Translations under genes and position numbers: made by a program
DNA from: Chitinophaga eiseniae
Lineage (GTDB): Bacteria; Bacteroidota; Bacteroidia; Chitinophagales; Chitinophagaceae
Reading direction: 5' to 3'
DNA length: 64,000 nt
Assembly (NCBI RefSeq): GCF_012641265.1
Contig: NZ_JABAHZ010000002.1
Coordinates: forward strand, 992,001 to 1,056,000
The notes under the pieces: model-generated
Told to the model about the DNA's origin: nothing
The model's input: the letters and a program-made list of their open reading frames with translations, nothing else
The model's database searches: none
Shown: positions 35,348 through 44,891 of the stretch, one piece after another
How positions within the stretch are numbered: the first letter of the stretch is position 1
How the letters are laid out: each line of letters opens with the position of its first letter

Positions 35348-37273
35348 TTATATGGTGACAGTAATTTTTTCTTTGAGCATTTCCCGGGTGGTGCGGGCGA
35401 TACCGGCGGCATCATAACCGCATTCGCGGTAAAGTTCTTCCGGTTTGCCGTGTTCCACGATTTTATCGGGAATGCCTAATCTTGTTACAGTTGCCTTATA
35501 GTTATTGTCGGCCATGAATTCGATCACGGCGCTACCGAATCCACCTCTGATAGCACCATCTTCCACGGTAATTACCTTATCAAATGATTGGAATATTTCG
35601 TGGAGCAGGGCTTCGTCCAGTGGTTTTACGAAGCGCATGTCGTAATGGGCTGGCTGCAAACCATCGGAGATCAGTTCTTTACAGGCTTCGGTTACGAAGT
35701 TGCCGGTGTGTCCGAGGGAAAGGATGGCAATGTCTTTACCATCGCGGATTTTCCGCCCGGTGCCTGGTTTGATGGCTTTAAATGGCATTCGCCATTCCGG
35801 CATCACGCCTTGTCCGCGTGGATAGCGGATCACATAAGGCATATCATTTTCCGGCAGCTGAGCGCTGTACATCAGGTTACGGAGTTCTTCCTCATTCATA
35901 GGGGCGCTGATGATCACATTCGGGATACTGCGCATGTAGGCAATATCGTAGGCGCCATGATGAGTTGGGCCGTCCTCTCCTACAAGTCCGGCTCTGTCGA
36001 GGCAGAATATTACCGGGAGTTTCTGGATGGCTACATCATGTACGGCCTGATCAAAGGCTCTTTGGAAGAAAGAGGAATAGATGGTACAGAACACGCGCAT
36101 TCCCTGTGTGGCCATGCCAGCTGATAGGGTAACGGCGTGTTGTTCGCAGATGCCCACGTCAAAAGCTCTTTGCGGCATTTTCTCCATCATAAATTTGAGG
36201 GAGGAGCCGGAAGGCATGGCGGGGGTGATACCGATGATTTTATCGTTTTGTTCTGCTAATTCGATGATAGTGTGCCCGAAAACGTCCTGGTATTTAGGAG
36301 GTTGAGGGGTAGTGACTGGCTTTTTGAAGATTTCGCCGGTGATTTTATCGAACAGGCCTGGCGCGTGCCAGGTGGTCTGGTCTTTTTCTGCGAGGGCATA
36401 GCCTTTACCTTTGGTGGTAACGATATGCAGCAGTTTGGGGCCGGGAATATCTTTCAGGTCCTGCAGGGTATCTGTCAGTTTGGTGATATTATGGCCATCG
36501 ATGGGGCCAAAATAGCGCATCTTCAGTGCTTCGAAGAGGTTACTGGATTTAGAAACAACGCCTTTGAGGCTGGCTTCCAGTTTGGAGGCCATGTCGCGGG
36601 TGAATTTCTTTCCTACAGGGAGTTTCCCCAACAGGTTCCACACATCGTCCCTTACCTTGTTGTAGGTAGGAGAAGTGGTGATATCGGTGAGGTATTCTTT
36701 CAGCGCGCCCACATTAGGATCTATGGACATGCAGTTGTCGTTCAGGATGATCAGTACGTTGGCGTTGGCAACACCTGCGTGGTTGAGGGCTTCGAAGGCC
36801 ATTCCGGCAGTCATGGCGCCATCTCCAATGACCGCAATGTGCTGGCGGTCAAATTCGCCTTTATAATGGGAGGCCATGGCCATACCCAGTGCGGCGGAAA
36901 TGGAGGTAGAAGAGTGGCCGACTCCGAAGGTATCGTACCTGCTTTCATCTCTTTTAGGAAATCCGCTGAGACCTTTGTATTTCCGGTTGGTCGGAAATGC
37001 TTCCCGGCGCCCCGTCAGTATCTTGTGACCATAGGCCTGGTGGCCTACGTCCCATACCAGTTGGTCGTAAGGGGTATTAAAAACGTAATGCAATGCCACT
37101 GTCAGCTCCACTACGCCCAGACTGGCGGCAAAGTGGCCACCATGCACACTTACCACGTCAATAATGTATTGACGCAGCTCCTCACATACCTGGTGAAGCT
37201 GTTCTTTATTCAGCTTTCGCAAATCAGCGGGATATTCTATCTGGCTCAACAGTTGACCTGCCTTTATATTCAT
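35348..37273 (-). CDS. dxs: 1-deoxy-D-xylulose-5-phosphate synthase
   Basis: A 641-residue thiamine-diphosphate enzyme that condenses pyruvate and glyceraldehyde-3-phosphate, the first step of the MEP isoprenoid pathway. Marks: HGGHFAASLGVVELTVALHY, WDVGHQAYGHKILTGRR, GVGHSSTSISAALGMA, GDGAMTAGMAFEALNHAG, the DRAGLVGEDGPTHHGAYDIA motif and the C-terminal TVEDGAIRGGFGSAV. Length is normal. A long antisense reading frame covers part of the gene and is not real. Upstream are two TATTTTTG boxes at 37302-37309 and 37312-37319 on the minus strand. Confidence 0.98.
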   Translation of the reverse strand: MNIKAGQLLSQIEYPADLRKLNKEQLHQVCEELRQYIIDVVSVHGGHFAASLGVVELTVALHYVFNTPYDQLVWDVGHQAYGHKILTGRREAFPTNRKYKGLSGFPKRDESRYDTFGVGHSSTSISAALGMAMASHYKGEFDRQHIAVIGDGAMTAGMAFEALNHAGVANANVLIILNDNCMSIDPNVGALKEYLTDITTSPTYNKVRDDVWNLLGKLPVGKKFTRDMASKLEASLKGVVSKSSNLFEALKMRYFGPIDGHNITKLTDTLQDLKDIPGPKLLHIVTTKGKGYALAEKDQTTWHAPGLFDKITGEIFKKPVTTPQPPKYQDVFGHTIIELAEQNDKIIGITPAMPSGSSLKFMMEKMPQRAFDVGICEQHAVTLSAGMATQGMRVFCTIYSSFFQRAFDQAVHDVAIQKLPVIFCLDRAGLVGEDGPTHHGAYDIAYMRSIPNVIISAPMNEEELRNLMYSAQLPENDMPYVIRYPRGQGVMPEWRMPFKAIKPGTGRKIRDGKDIAILSLGHTGNFVTEACKELISDGLQPAHYDMRFVKPLDEALLHEIFQSFDKVITVEDGAIRGGFGSAVIEFMADNNYKATVTRLGIPDKIVEHGKPEELYRECGYDAAGIARTTREMLKEKITVTI

Positions 37274-37301
37274 AATATTGGTTCAGGGTTTTATGAAGTA
37301 A

Positions 37302-37319
37302 CAAAAATACACAAAAATA
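37302..37319 (-). promoter_or_regulatory. Two candidate dxs promoter -7 boxes
   Basis: The minus strand has TATTTTTG at 37302-37309 and again at 37312-37319, ten bases apart, both matching TAnnTTTG. No clear -33 TTTG is seen for either, so only one, or neither, may be used. Confidence 0.4.
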
Positions 37320-37433
37320 TGTGGTAATTAGTCATCCAATGTCACGAAGATAGGCCTTTTATGGCATATCAGACCATTCAGCCGGAGGCATCTGCCATTT
37401 ACCGTTTCTGATTCACCATTTATAATATTTAGG

Positions 37434-37464
37434 TTTAAATGGGGGATGCTAAAGGGTATTTTTG
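37434..37464 (+). promoter_or_regulatory. Promoter of the LytS-type kinase gene
   Basis: TTTA at 37434-37437, 19-base spacer, TATTTTTG at 37457-37464, close to the full consensus, 31 bases before the ATG. Confidence 0.65.
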
Positions 37465-37495
37465 GAATATAGGTGAAGTTTACTAATTTGATTTA

Positions 37496-38521
37496 ATGTT
37501 AAAGAAGATAAGCAAATATTGGTGGTGTCAGATGCTGGGCTGGTCAGCTTATGTTGCTTTAAACTGGTTCTATTATTATACGCTGGACAAGTCAGCCGCG
37601 AAGCTGTTAGACTTTATTAACCTTTTAATATTCACTGCTTTAGGTCTTCTTTCTACCCACCTTTTCCGGACGTTGATCAATAAACGTAACTGGGTAACTT
37701 ATAATTCAGAGCGCCAGATACTACTGTTTTTCGCCATGGTGGCCGGTACTTCTGTTACAGTGTATATCAGCTATAATTCGCTGATGTATTTTGTGTACAA
37801 GTCTCAGCAGGAGGACCAGATTAGGGCATTGTTATCGCCTTTTGTGATCTCGTTTATCTGGTGGATGATCTACTATATCTGGCATTATATTGAGCGAAAC
37901 AGGAGTGCCCAGGTAGATCAGCTCAAGTTGGAAACAACGGTAAAGGAGTTAGAGCTTAAAACGATCAAGGCGCAGTTGAATCCGCACTTCATTTTCAATG
38001 CGTTGAACAGTATCCGGGCTTTGGTGGACGAGAATCCGCAGCGGGCAAGGACCGCTATTACGGAGCTTTCGAATATATTGCGGAGTTCTATGCAGTCGGA
38101 GAAGGCGGAAACGGTGAGCCTGGAGAACGAATTAAACATTGTAAAGGATTACCTTGCACTGGAGCATATCCGCTTTGAGGAGCGGTTGAATGTGCAGTAC
38201 GACATAGATCCGGATACGCTGGAGTTGCAGGTGCCGCCGATGATGTTGCAAACATTGGTGGAAAATGCTATTAAACATGGTATTTCCCGCATTATCAGTG
38301 GTGGTTCGGTGTACATCAACTCTTCATTGAAGGGGATGCAGCATGTTATTACGATTGAAAATACTGGTCAGATAATTGAAAATAGTATTAATGGCCATGG
38401 TTTTGGCTTACAGAGCACCCGGCAAAGATTAAGTCTTTTATTTGGTAACCGGGCTTCTTTCGAGATCAGGAATAAAGATGAGCATACGGTAGAAGCTACA
38501 GTGGTCATGCCTTTACTCTAA
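37496..38521 (+). CDS. LytS-type sensor histidine kinase
   Basis: A 341-residue kinase. Four hydrophobic segments occupy residues ~10-135, followed by a coiled linker (SAQVDQLKLETTVKELELKT) and the His_kinase domain with phospho-acceptor in LKAQLNPHFIFNALNSIRAL, the N-box MMLQTLVENAIKHGI and a G-box GHGFGLQSTRQRLSLLFG. This is the LytS/YehU class. It is followed after ~95 bases by a LytTR response regulator, a standard two-component pair in Bacteroidota. The signal is unknown; no target gene is adjacent. Confidence 0.94.
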   Translation: MLKKISKYWWCQMLGWSAYVALNWFYYYTLDKSAAKLLDFINLLIFTALGLLSTHLFRTLINKRNWVTYNSERQILLFFAMVAGTSVTVYISYNSLMYFVYKSQQEDQIRALLSPFVISFIWWMIYYIWHYIERNRSAQVDQLKLETTVKELELKTIKAQLNPHFIFNALNSIRALVDENPQRARTAITELSNILRSSMQSEKAETVSLENELNIVKDYLALEHIRFEERLNVQYDIDPDTLELQVPPMMLQTLVENAIKHGISRIISGGSVYINSSLKGMQHVITIENTGQIIENSINGHGFGLQSTRQRLSLLFGNRASFEIRNKDEHTVEATVVMPLL

Positions 38522-38616
38522 TCACTTGTTATAAACTGCCGTAGCTGGTAAATGACTGGTTACGGTTATTATTAAATCAATTAAATTAAATCATTCAACC
38601 AAACTTCATATTGCCA

Positions 38617-39345
38617 ATGAAAAAAGCATTGATAATAGATGATGAACGCCTGGCCAGGAGTGAACTCAAGAAATTACTGGCAGATCACCCGGAAATAGTG
38701 GTGGTAGGAGAAGCTGTGAATGCGAAGGATGGTATAGAAAAGATCGAGACCTTACATCCTGACCTGCTGTTCCTGGATATTCAGATGCCTGATAAAACGG
38801 GATTTGACCTGCTGGCTGAACTGGAAAAAACGCCACAGGTAATTTTTACCACAGCTTACGATGAATACGCCCTGAAGGCATTCGAGTACAACGCGCTGGA
38901 TTACCTGTTGAAACCAGTAGAACCGAAGCGACTGGCCGATGCTATCCACAAATTGCATCAGCAGGAAGAGAAGGACCGCCTGGCGGCATCAGGTGGAATA
39001 CGTTCGTTGTTGTCGGAAAATGACCAGGTTTTTGTAAAGGATGGAGATAGATGCTGGTTTGTAAAACTGCAGGAAATCCGCCTTTTTGAAAGTGTAGGGA
39101 ACTATGCCCGGGTATATTTTGAAAGTAATAAGCCATTGATTCTTAAATCATTGAATGCCCTGGAAGAACGACTTGATGAGCGTACTTTTTTCCGGGCTAA
39201 CCGCAAGCATATTGTAAATCTCCGGATGATTGAGAAGATAGATACCTATTTTAATGGTGGGTTATTGCTGGAAATGCGGGGAGGCGAAAAAATTGAAGTA
39301 AGCCGCCGACAGGCTGTGAAATTTAAGGAGATGATGAGTTTATAG
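38617..39345 (+). CDS. LytTR-family response regulator
   Basis: A 242-residue regulator starting at ATG 38617 (MKKALIIDDERLARSELKKL). The receiver domain (~1-118) has acidic pocket DDE near the start, the phospho-acceptor in DLLFLDIQMPDKTGFDLLAE and the conserved Lys in YLLKPVEPKRL. The LytTR DNA-binding domain (~140-242) shows IRLFESVGNYARVYFE, FFRANRKHIVNLRMIEKID and IEVSRRQAVKFKE. It works with the kinase just upstream. A palindromic element follows. Confidence 0.95.
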   Translation: MKKALIIDDERLARSELKKLLADHPEIVVVGEAVNAKDGIEKIETLHPDLLFLDIQMPDKTGFDLLAELEKTPQVIFTTAYDEYALKAFEYNALDYLLKPVEPKRLADAIHKLHQQEEKDRLAASGGIRSLLSENDQVFVKDGDRCWFVKLQEIRLFESVGNYARVYFESNKPLILKSLNALEERLDERTFFRANRKHIVNLRMIEKIDTYFNGGLLLEMRGGEKIEVSRRQAVKFKEMMSL

Positions 39346-39368
39346 GAAAGCCGGGCGCGTAAAGCGAC

Positions 39369-39418
39369 TGAGGCGAATGAATACGGCGGGTATTTATCTA
39401 CCGTAATCATTCGCCTCA
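39369..39418. repeat. Palindromic element with AGGCGAATGA core
   Basis: TGAGGCGAATGAATACGG (39369-39386) pairs 17 of 18 with CCGTAATCATTCGCCTCA (39401-39418) around a 14-base loop. It lies between convergent genes and may terminate both. The right arm extended reads CTATTGAGGCGAATGA on the minus strand, like the 30705 element. Confidence 0.75.
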
Positions 39419-39434
39419 ATAGTTTTATGATGTT

Positions 39435-40193
39435 TTATCGGGCTTTTACCGGTACAGAATGTACTGCATCGGCCAATTCCTTAATGAGGGAGAGATCTTT
39501 TTCTATGGCATTTCCTACTACAATCACATCTGCGCCCGCCTTACAGTTAAGGTAAGCTTTCTCGGCATCGCGGATACCGCCGCCAACAATAATAGGTGCC
39601 TGGACCTGGCTGGCTACGCGGCTGATCATACTTTCTGTGATCGGTACCCGGGCGCCGCTGCCGGCATCCATATAAATCACTTTCATGCCCAGCATTTCGC
39701 CTGCTATTGCTGTACACATAGCAATATCCGCTTTGTCGGCGGGAATAGGCGTTGTATTGCTGATATATGATACTGTGGTGGGGGCTCCTCCATCGATTAC
39801 CATGTAACCTGTAGAAATCACTTCAAGTCCACTTTTCTTAACGGCAGCCGCAGACACTACATGCTGACCAATCAGTAATTCGGGATTTCTTCCCGAAATA
39901 ACAGACAGGTAGAGCAGCGCATCTGCATATTTAGATACCTGGGAAGGGCTTCCTGGAAATAATACAACGGGTATGTCACAGCAAGCTTTCAGCTGCTGCA
40001 CACATTCATCCAAATGATCAGAGATCACAAGGCTACCTCCAAGGAAGATATAGTCAACTTTGACAGCAGTGCATTTGGCTGCAAGCTCGATGATATCCGC
40101 AGGAGTTACCTTATCCGGGTCAATCAAAACCGCGAATGCCTTTTCCTTTTTAGCCTTTCTTTCGATGAACGAAGTGTATATGTTATTGTACAT
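39435..40193 (-). CDS. Geranylgeranylglyceryl-phosphate synthase family protein
   Basis: A 252-residue TIM barrel that transfers a prenyl group to sn-glycerol-1-phosphate. ATG 40193 (MYNNIYTSFIERKAKKEKAF) is chosen because a promoter -7 element lies at 40219-40226, inside the longer frame. Marks: AVLIDPDKVTPADI, DYIFLGGSLVI, PVVLFPGSPSQVSKYADALLY, VISTGYMVIDGGAPTTV, YMDAGSGARVPI and the phosphate loop IIVGGGIRDAEKA. Bacteroidota have such homologues of archaeal GGGPS and PcrB. The in vivo product is not certain. Confidence 0.93.
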   Translation of the reverse strand: MYNNIYTSFIERKAKKEKAFAVLIDPDKVTPADIIELAAKCTAVKVDYIFLGGSLVISDHLDECVQQLKACCDIPVVLFPGSPSQVSKYADALLYLSVISGRNPELLIGQHVVSAAAVKKSGLEVISTGYMVIDGGAPTTVSYISNTTPIPADKADIAMCTAIAGEMLGMKVIYMDAGSGARVPITESMISRVASQVQAPIIVGGGIRDAEKAYLNCKAGADVIVVGNAIEKDLSLIKELADAVHSVPVKAR

Positions 40194-40517
40194 CAATAGC
40201 GCATTGTTCCGGTTGTCGCAAATGTATAATATTTTTATTAATAACACACATTGCTAAATAAATAAGCATTCAATTCATTTTTTATTCATGAACATCATGA
40301 TACCTACATTATTAGGTGTTATATCACTGCGAAGTTTTTGTTAACGACAAATTTTGAGCCGGATTTCCTTTTGGGGTATAAACAAACATATTGGCAAACT
40401 GTTTGCGCAATTATCCACAATCTGTGCAAAATAAATGCCCCCCTCCCGGCATTTAAAAATTAATTTTAGAGTACTCCGCATTACTAACTCATTCTATCAT
40501 CTAAGAAAACTTGCCGT
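40194..40517. other. Divergent region upstream of the B12-dependent ribonucleotide reductase
   Basis: A 324-base region. It holds the GGGPS promoter and, at 40394-40406, a perfect 13-base palindrome GCAAACTGTTTGC that could be an operator for the reductase gene. I looked for an adenosylcobalamin riboswitch (B12 box GCCACTG and long leader) and saw none. No clear TAnnTTTG is visible on the plus strand. Confidence 0.5.
40219..40226 (-). promoter_or_regulatory. Promoter -7 element of the GGGP synthase gene
   Basis: The minus strand reads TACATTTG (TAnnTTTG), 26 bases upstream of ATG 40193. The -33 region shows GTGT about 19 bases further up. Confidence 0.5.
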
Positions 40518-43500
40518 ATGAAAAATCCAGTTAATACGGGTGGTCTTTCCTTCACCCGTCATTTTACCCAGGAAGGTGTGAGTCCTTACGATCAGTTTAC
40601 CTATGAATTGCGTTCGTCTGTGATACGTAATCCCGGTGGAGACGTAGTGTTTGAAATGAACAGCGTGGAAGTGCCGGCCTCGTGGTCGCAAATTGCTACG
40701 GATATCCTGGCGCAGAAGTATTTCCGGAAGGCGGGTGTCCCTCAGCCGGATGGGAGCTCGGGGCGGGAAACGTCGGTAAAACAGGTGGTTCACCGGATGA
40801 CTAATTGCTGGAGGGCCTGGGGATTGAAATACGGTTATTTTGCCAGTGAAAAGGATGCCGCTATATTTTATGAAGAGTTGAGCTATAGCATGCTCAACCA
40901 GTCATGTGTACCTAATTCTCCCCAATGGTTTAATACCGGGTTATTTGAAAGTTACGGCATCAAGGGGAAGCCCCAGGGACATTTTTATGTGGAACAACAT
41001 ACAGGACAGCTGGAGAAATCAACTTCCGCTTATGAGCGACCTCAGCCACACGCTTGTTTTATCCTGAGTGTGAACGATGATTTGGTGAATGCAGGTGGAA
41101 TTATGGACCTGTGGTTACGGGAAGCGCGGATATTCAAGTATGGATCCGGTGTGGGTACCAACTATTCACATATACGGGGAGAAGGAGAAAAGCTGAGTGG
41201 AGGCGGTACTTCCAGCGGATTAATGAGTTTTTTGAAGATAGGTGACCGGGCAGCCGGTGCTATTAAATCGGGCGGTACCACCCGGCGGGCAGCTAAAATG
41301 GTGTGTCTGGACCTGGATCATCCGGAAATTATGGACTTCGTAAACTGGAAGGTAGAGGAAGAAAAGAAAGTGGCCGCATTGATTGCAGCAGGCTATTCGT
41401 CTGATTATGAGGGAGATGCGTATAAAACAGTATCCGGCCAAAACTCGAATAACTCCGTTCGTGTCCCTAATTCATTTTTCCGGGCGCTGGAAGCAGATGC
41501 CGACTGGGATTTAAAAGCCCGAAGTAACGGAAAGACTGTGAAAACATTGAAATCCAAAGACTTATGGGGCCAAATTACTTATGCAGCCTGGCGTTGTGCG
41601 GATCCGGGTACTCAATATGACACTACTATTAATGAATGGCATACTTGTCCGCAGGGAGGACGCATTAATGCTTCCAATCCCTGTTCCGAATACATGTTCC
41701 TGGATAATACGGCCTGTAACCTGGCCTCTGTGAACCTGCGCCGCTTTTTTGATGAGCAGCATCAGCTTTTTGACGTTCCGGGATTTGAGTACACGGTGAG
41801 ATTATGGACCGTGGTACTGGAAATATCTGTACTGATGGCGCAGTTCCCCTCAGAAGAGGTGGCGCAGCTCAGTTATGAATATCGTACGCTGGGATTGGGA
41901 TACGCGAACCTGGGGTCTATGCTGATGGTAAGCGGTATTGCCTATGACAGCGAGGAAGCCCGGGGAATTGCAGGTGCTATATCTGCGATCATGACGGGTA
42001 TTGCCTATAAAACATCGGCAGAAATGGCGGCTCACCTGGGGGCATTCCCGCGGTATGCCGAAAACCGGGAAGATATGTTGCGGGTAATGCGGAATCACCG
42101 CGCGGCGGCTTATGATGCCACAGATGCCTACGACGGACTGGAAATAAAACCAAAGGGAATAGATGCCCGTTATTGTGCCGATTACCTGCTGAAAGCGGCC
42201 ACCAAAGCCTGGGATGAGGCCGTAAAATGGGGAGAACAATATGGCTACCGCAATGCGCAAGCCACGGTGATAGCGCCTACGGGCACTATAGGCCTGGTAA
42301 TGGACTGTGATACGACGGGTGTAGAGCCTGATTTTGCGCTGGTGAAATTTAAAAAACTTTCAGGCGGGGGATATTTTAAGATCATTAACCAGTCTATCCC
42401 CGCGGCTTTACATACCCTGGGTTATTCTGACCATGAAATCAAGGCGATTGTAGATTATGCCAAAGGTAGCGGGAGCTTTGCCGGGGCACCTTATATTAAT
42501 CATCAGTCATTAAGCGAGAAGGGTTTTATTGGAGAGGAACTGAAAAAACTGGATGCGGCGGTGGTTTCCTCTTTTGATATAGGCTTTGTATTTAATGTAT
42601 ATACCCTGGGAGAAGAGTGTTTACAGCGGTTAGGATTTACGCCGGCTAATTATTATAGCCTGGAATTCAGTTTGTTACACGAACTTGGGTTTACAGATGA
42701 ACAGATCCAGGCTGGCAACGATTATGTATGTGGTACGATGACAGTGGAGGGAGCGCCTTATTTAAAGGATGCAGATTTGCCGGTATTTGACTGTGCTAAC
42801 AAATGTGGAAAAAATGGGGAGCGGTATATTCACCCGCATGGGCATATCCGGATGATGGCGGCAGTACAGCCTTTCATTTCGGGAGCGATTTCAAAAACGA
42901 TTAATCTTCCAAATGAGGCGGTGGTAGAAGAAATAGCAGATGCGTATAAGATGAGTTGGGAGTTGGGGTTGAAGGCTTGTGCTTTGTACCGGGATGGCAG
43001 TAAGCTGAGTCAGCCGTTGAGTAATAAAAGTGATAAGAAGAAAAAGCAGGAGGGCAGTAGTACGGAGCAGCCATCGGGACAGGGACTGGGTGAGTTAACG
43101 AATGATGAATTGTTGGGAGAAGTAAACCGTCGTATGCTGGCCAGCAGGGATACTACGTTGAAGCGTCAGTTGTCGCGGATTGTAGAGCGACAGGCGTTGC
43201 CATCCAAGCGGGGAGGCTTTACGCAGAAAGCGAATGTGGGTGGTCAGGTAATTTTTGTGCGTACGGGAGAATACAGTGATGGTACGTTGGGAGAGATATT
43301 TGTAGACCTGGCCAAGGAGGGATCCACTTTGCGCAGCCTGATGAATTGCTTTGCCATTGCGGTTTCTGTGGGATTACAATATGGCGTGCCGCTGGAGGAA
43401 TTTGTAGACAAGTTTATATTTACACGTTTTGAGCCGGCGGGGATAGTGGATCATCCTAATATTAAATCTGCTACTTCTCTGATAGACTATATTTTCCGGG

Positions 43501-43811
43501 TGTTAGGATATGAATACCTGGGGCGTACAGACCTGGTGCATGTATTAGATGCGCCGGAAAATGCCGGAGAGGAAGGCGAACCAACGAATACACCTCCTGT
43601 TTCTTTCCGTGCCGGTGGCGGAGAAAAAATAACGTCCAGGTTGCCGAAAACCCAAGCTGTTGGCGCTTATCAGCCGGAAAACAATACGCAGGATTATATG
43701 AAAAGTATGCAAAGTGATGCGCCGGCATGTACTACCTGCGGGCATATTACGGTTCGTTCGGGAACCTGTTATAAATGCCTGAACTGCGGCACCAGCATGG
43801 GTTGTAGCTGA
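40518..43811 (+). CDS. nrdJ: Adenosylcobalamin-dependent ribonucleoside-diphosphate reductase (class II)
   Basis: A 1097-residue class II ribonucleotide reductase that makes deoxynucleotides using adenosylcobalamin. It has the N-terminal NrdJ module, substrate-binding [36 protein letters not shown], the active-site [40 protein letters not shown] and the [14 protein letters not shown] segment. A TSCPD domain (~870-1000) and a C-terminal Cys-rich tail ([20 protein letters not shown]) follow; the tail likely carries the redox cysteines. It stands alone, and no NrdR gene or B12 riboswitch is seen near it. Confidence 0.97.
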   Translation: MKNPVNTGGLSFTRHFTQEGVSPYDQFTYELRSSVIRNPGGDVVFEMNSVEVPASWSQIATDILAQKYFRKAGVPQPDGSSGRETSVKQVVHRMTNCWRAWGLKYGYFASEKDAAIFYEELSYSMLNQSCVPNSPQWFNTGLFESYGIKGKPQGHFYVEQHTGQLEKSTSAYERPQPHACFILSVNDDLVNAGGIMDLWLREARIFKYGSGVGTNYSHIRGEGEKLSGGGTSSGLMSFLKIGDRAAGAIKSGGTTRRAAKMVCLDLDHPEIMDFVNWKVEEEKKVAALIAAGYSSDYEGDAYKTVSGQNSNNSVRVPNSFFRALEADADWDLKARSNGKTVKTLKSKDLWGQITYAAWRCADPGTQYDTTINEWHTCPQGGRINASNPCSEYMFLDNTACNLASVNLRRFFDEQHQLFDVPGFEYTVRLWTVVLEISVLMAQFPSEEVAQLSYEYRTLGLGYANLGSMLMVSGIAYDSEEARGIAGAISAIMTGIAYKTSAEMAAHLGAFPRYAENREDMLRVMRNHRAAAYDATDAYDGLEIKPKGIDARYCADYLLKAATKAWDEAVKWGEQYGYRNAQATVIAPTGTIGLVMDCDTTGVEPDFALVKFKKLSGGGYFKIINQSIPAALHTLGYSDHEIKAIVDYAKGSGSFAGAPYINHQSLSEKGFIGEELKKLDAAVVSSFDIGFVFNVYTLGEECLQRLGFTPANYYSLEFSLLHELGFTDEQIQAGNDYVCGTMTVEGAPYLKDADLPVFDCANKCGKNGERYIHPHGHIRMMAAVQPFISGAISKTINLPNEAVVEEIADAYKMSWELGLKACALYRDGSKLSQPLSNKSDKKKKQEGSSTEQPSGQGLGELTNDELLGEVNRRMLASRDTTLKRQLSRIVERQALPSKRGGFTQKANVGGQVIFVRTGEYSDGTLGEIFVDLAKEGSTLRSLMNCFAIAVSVGLQYGVPLEEFVDKFIFTRFEPAGIVDHPNIKSATSLIDYIFRVLGYEYLGRTDLVHVLDAPENAGEEGEPTNTPPVSFRAGGGEKITSRLPKTQAVGAYQPENNTQDYMKSMQSDAPACTTCGHITVRSGTCYKCLNCGTSMGCS

Positions 43812-43927
43812 TTGATGTTATAACTTCTTGTTAATGATATGTTATTGTGCCTCTAAAATTTCAAAGAAAAATAACATGCCTTTATCTTTGTATTCAAATA
43901 GGGTTTTCATAGGATAGTAACAAATTG

Positions 43928-43949
43928 AGGGCGCTTTTCTAGGCGCCCT
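43928..43949 (+). terminator. Hairpin after nrdJ
   Basis: AGGGCGC and GCGCCCT pair over 7 bp with an eight-base loop, ~115 bases past the nrdJ stop; the T-run is interrupted (TTACTATTTTC). Confidence 0.55.
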
Positions 43950-44154
43950 TACTATTTTCTCAAAGCAGGCCCTTTTGTTAACTTCTATCATTATTTTTTG
44001 GGTTTTAGACCTCACCTCTATTTCTTTCTTTATTTTTTCTCATTTGAAATTTTTCTGAAAAAGCGGGTTTTATTGCGTGTTTTATAATAACGCGATAAAA
44101 TATTTGATTTTTTCTAATATTTATTCTTTCTTCCCTGTCACGATATAATTTTAT

Positions 44155-44287
44155 TATATTTGTTATTGTATTAATTTTTATTATGGTTACTGTCCTATGA
44201 AAAACCAAATATTCCTACACCGCATGACTCTTCATGCACTGTAAATGACTCTCGAAAGCAATGGTTCGTCCATTGCTTTTGTTTTTC
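44155..44287 (+). ncRNA. Candidate small RNA or leader (promoter box to terminator)
   Basis: A TATATTTG box at 44155-44162 fits TAnnTTTG. The expected transcript runs ~115 bases to a classical terminator at 44255-44287 (AAAGCAATGG/CCATTGCTTT, TTCGT loop, T-run). A small hairpin GCATGA/TCATGC lies at 44222-44237. A 15-codon frame at 44197-44244 could encode MKNQIFLHRMTLHAL. It may be a small RNA, a leader peptide with attenuator for the secreted-protein gene at 44370, or a tiny protein. No known family is recognised. Confidence 0.4.
44255..44287 (+). terminator. Strong terminator upstream of the secreted-protein gene
   Basis: Ten perfect pairs (AAAGCAATGG, CCATTGCTTT), TTCGT loop, followed by TGTTTTTCC. 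There is no annotated gene immediately upstream. Confidence 0.85.
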
Positions 44288-44369
44288 CAGGGGTTTTTAC
44301 GCATATTTTATAATCTACTAGAAATCTCAAAATATAATTGTATTTTTAGACTCGAAAATTTGACACCTT

Positions 44370-44870
44370 ATGAAAAAGCTGTTGTTAATGCTGTTGGTTA
44401 TCTTGGCCGCAGCCACATCAGCAAATGCCAGCACTGGTTTCAAGAACGGGGATAATAATGGAGATAAAAACGGTGACAACAACGATAACCGTAATAATTC
44501 CAAAAACACAAATAATACAAAGCCTGTACGGGTAGAAGAGTTTGTGTTAATGTTTCCGCGGGTAGAGACAGCAGAAAAAGTGGATGAAGCAGAGTTGGAA
44601 AAAGCTATTGTGGATTTATACAAGTGGTATTTACAAAACGAAACCAAATTAAATACAACCGACTTCCTGAAAGGAAGTGGTAAGGAGTTGGCGTTTCCAT
44701 TTAAAGTGGATCCAAAGACCTTACAGCAATATTTTCTATTCATCAAAAAGAACTTCCCAGGTTTTGGCGAAGACGACCTATCCAACGTAAAACGCAACCG
44801 GAAGAAAGAAGCACCTGTTACTGTGCGTGATGAAATGGATAACCCTATGTCGATTTCAGTTAACAGATAA
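44370..44870 (+). CDS. Secreted Asn/Asp/Gly-rich protein of unknown function
   Basis: A 166-residue secreted protein. The signal peptide (MKKLLLMLLVILAAATSANA) is followed by a flexible NG/D-rich stretch (FKNGDNNGDKNGDNNDNRNN). The rest is helical (DEAELEKAIVDLYKWYLQNE) and ends basic (LSNVKRNRKKEAPVTV). The repeated NGD units could bind calcium or simply act as a spacer. I do not recognise a family. A YcxB-like gene starts 21 bases after the stop, so the two are probably co-transcribed. Confidence 0.72.
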   Translation: MKKLLLMLLVILAAATSANASTGFKNGDNNGDKNGDNNDNRNNSKNTNNTKPVRVEEFVLMFPRVETAEKVDEAELEKAIVDLYKWYLQNETKLNTTDFLKGSGKELAFPFKVDPKTLQQYFLFIKKNFPGFGEDDLSNVKRNRKKEAPVTVRDEMDNPMSISVNR

Positions 44871-44891
44871 AATTCGTTTTGCCAGGCCAGC

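Larger units (their letters stand above)
43812..44369. other. Gene-poor 560 bases holding a candidate small transcript
   Basis: Contains a GC hairpin (AGGGCGC/GCGCCCT) at 43928-43949, probably ending nrdJ; an AT-rich tract 43980-44150 with no gene; then a TATATTTG box, a 15-codon frame and a strong terminator at 44255. A 67-codon minus-strand frame here is AT-driven and not supported. Confidence 0.5.

Noticed and set aside
36272-37327. 351-codon plus-strand frame over dxs
   Set aside because: Entirely antisense to a clear dxs gene; no recognisable motifs.
40258-40517. Cobalamin riboswitch before nrdJ
   Set aside because: No B12-box (GCCACTG) or matching helices seen in the leader.
44005-44208. 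67-codon minus-strand frame between nrdJ and the secreted-protein gene
   Set aside because: Composition is driven by AT-rich sequence (many Ile/Lys/Asn/Arg), no homologous features; the plus-strand small transcript fits better.
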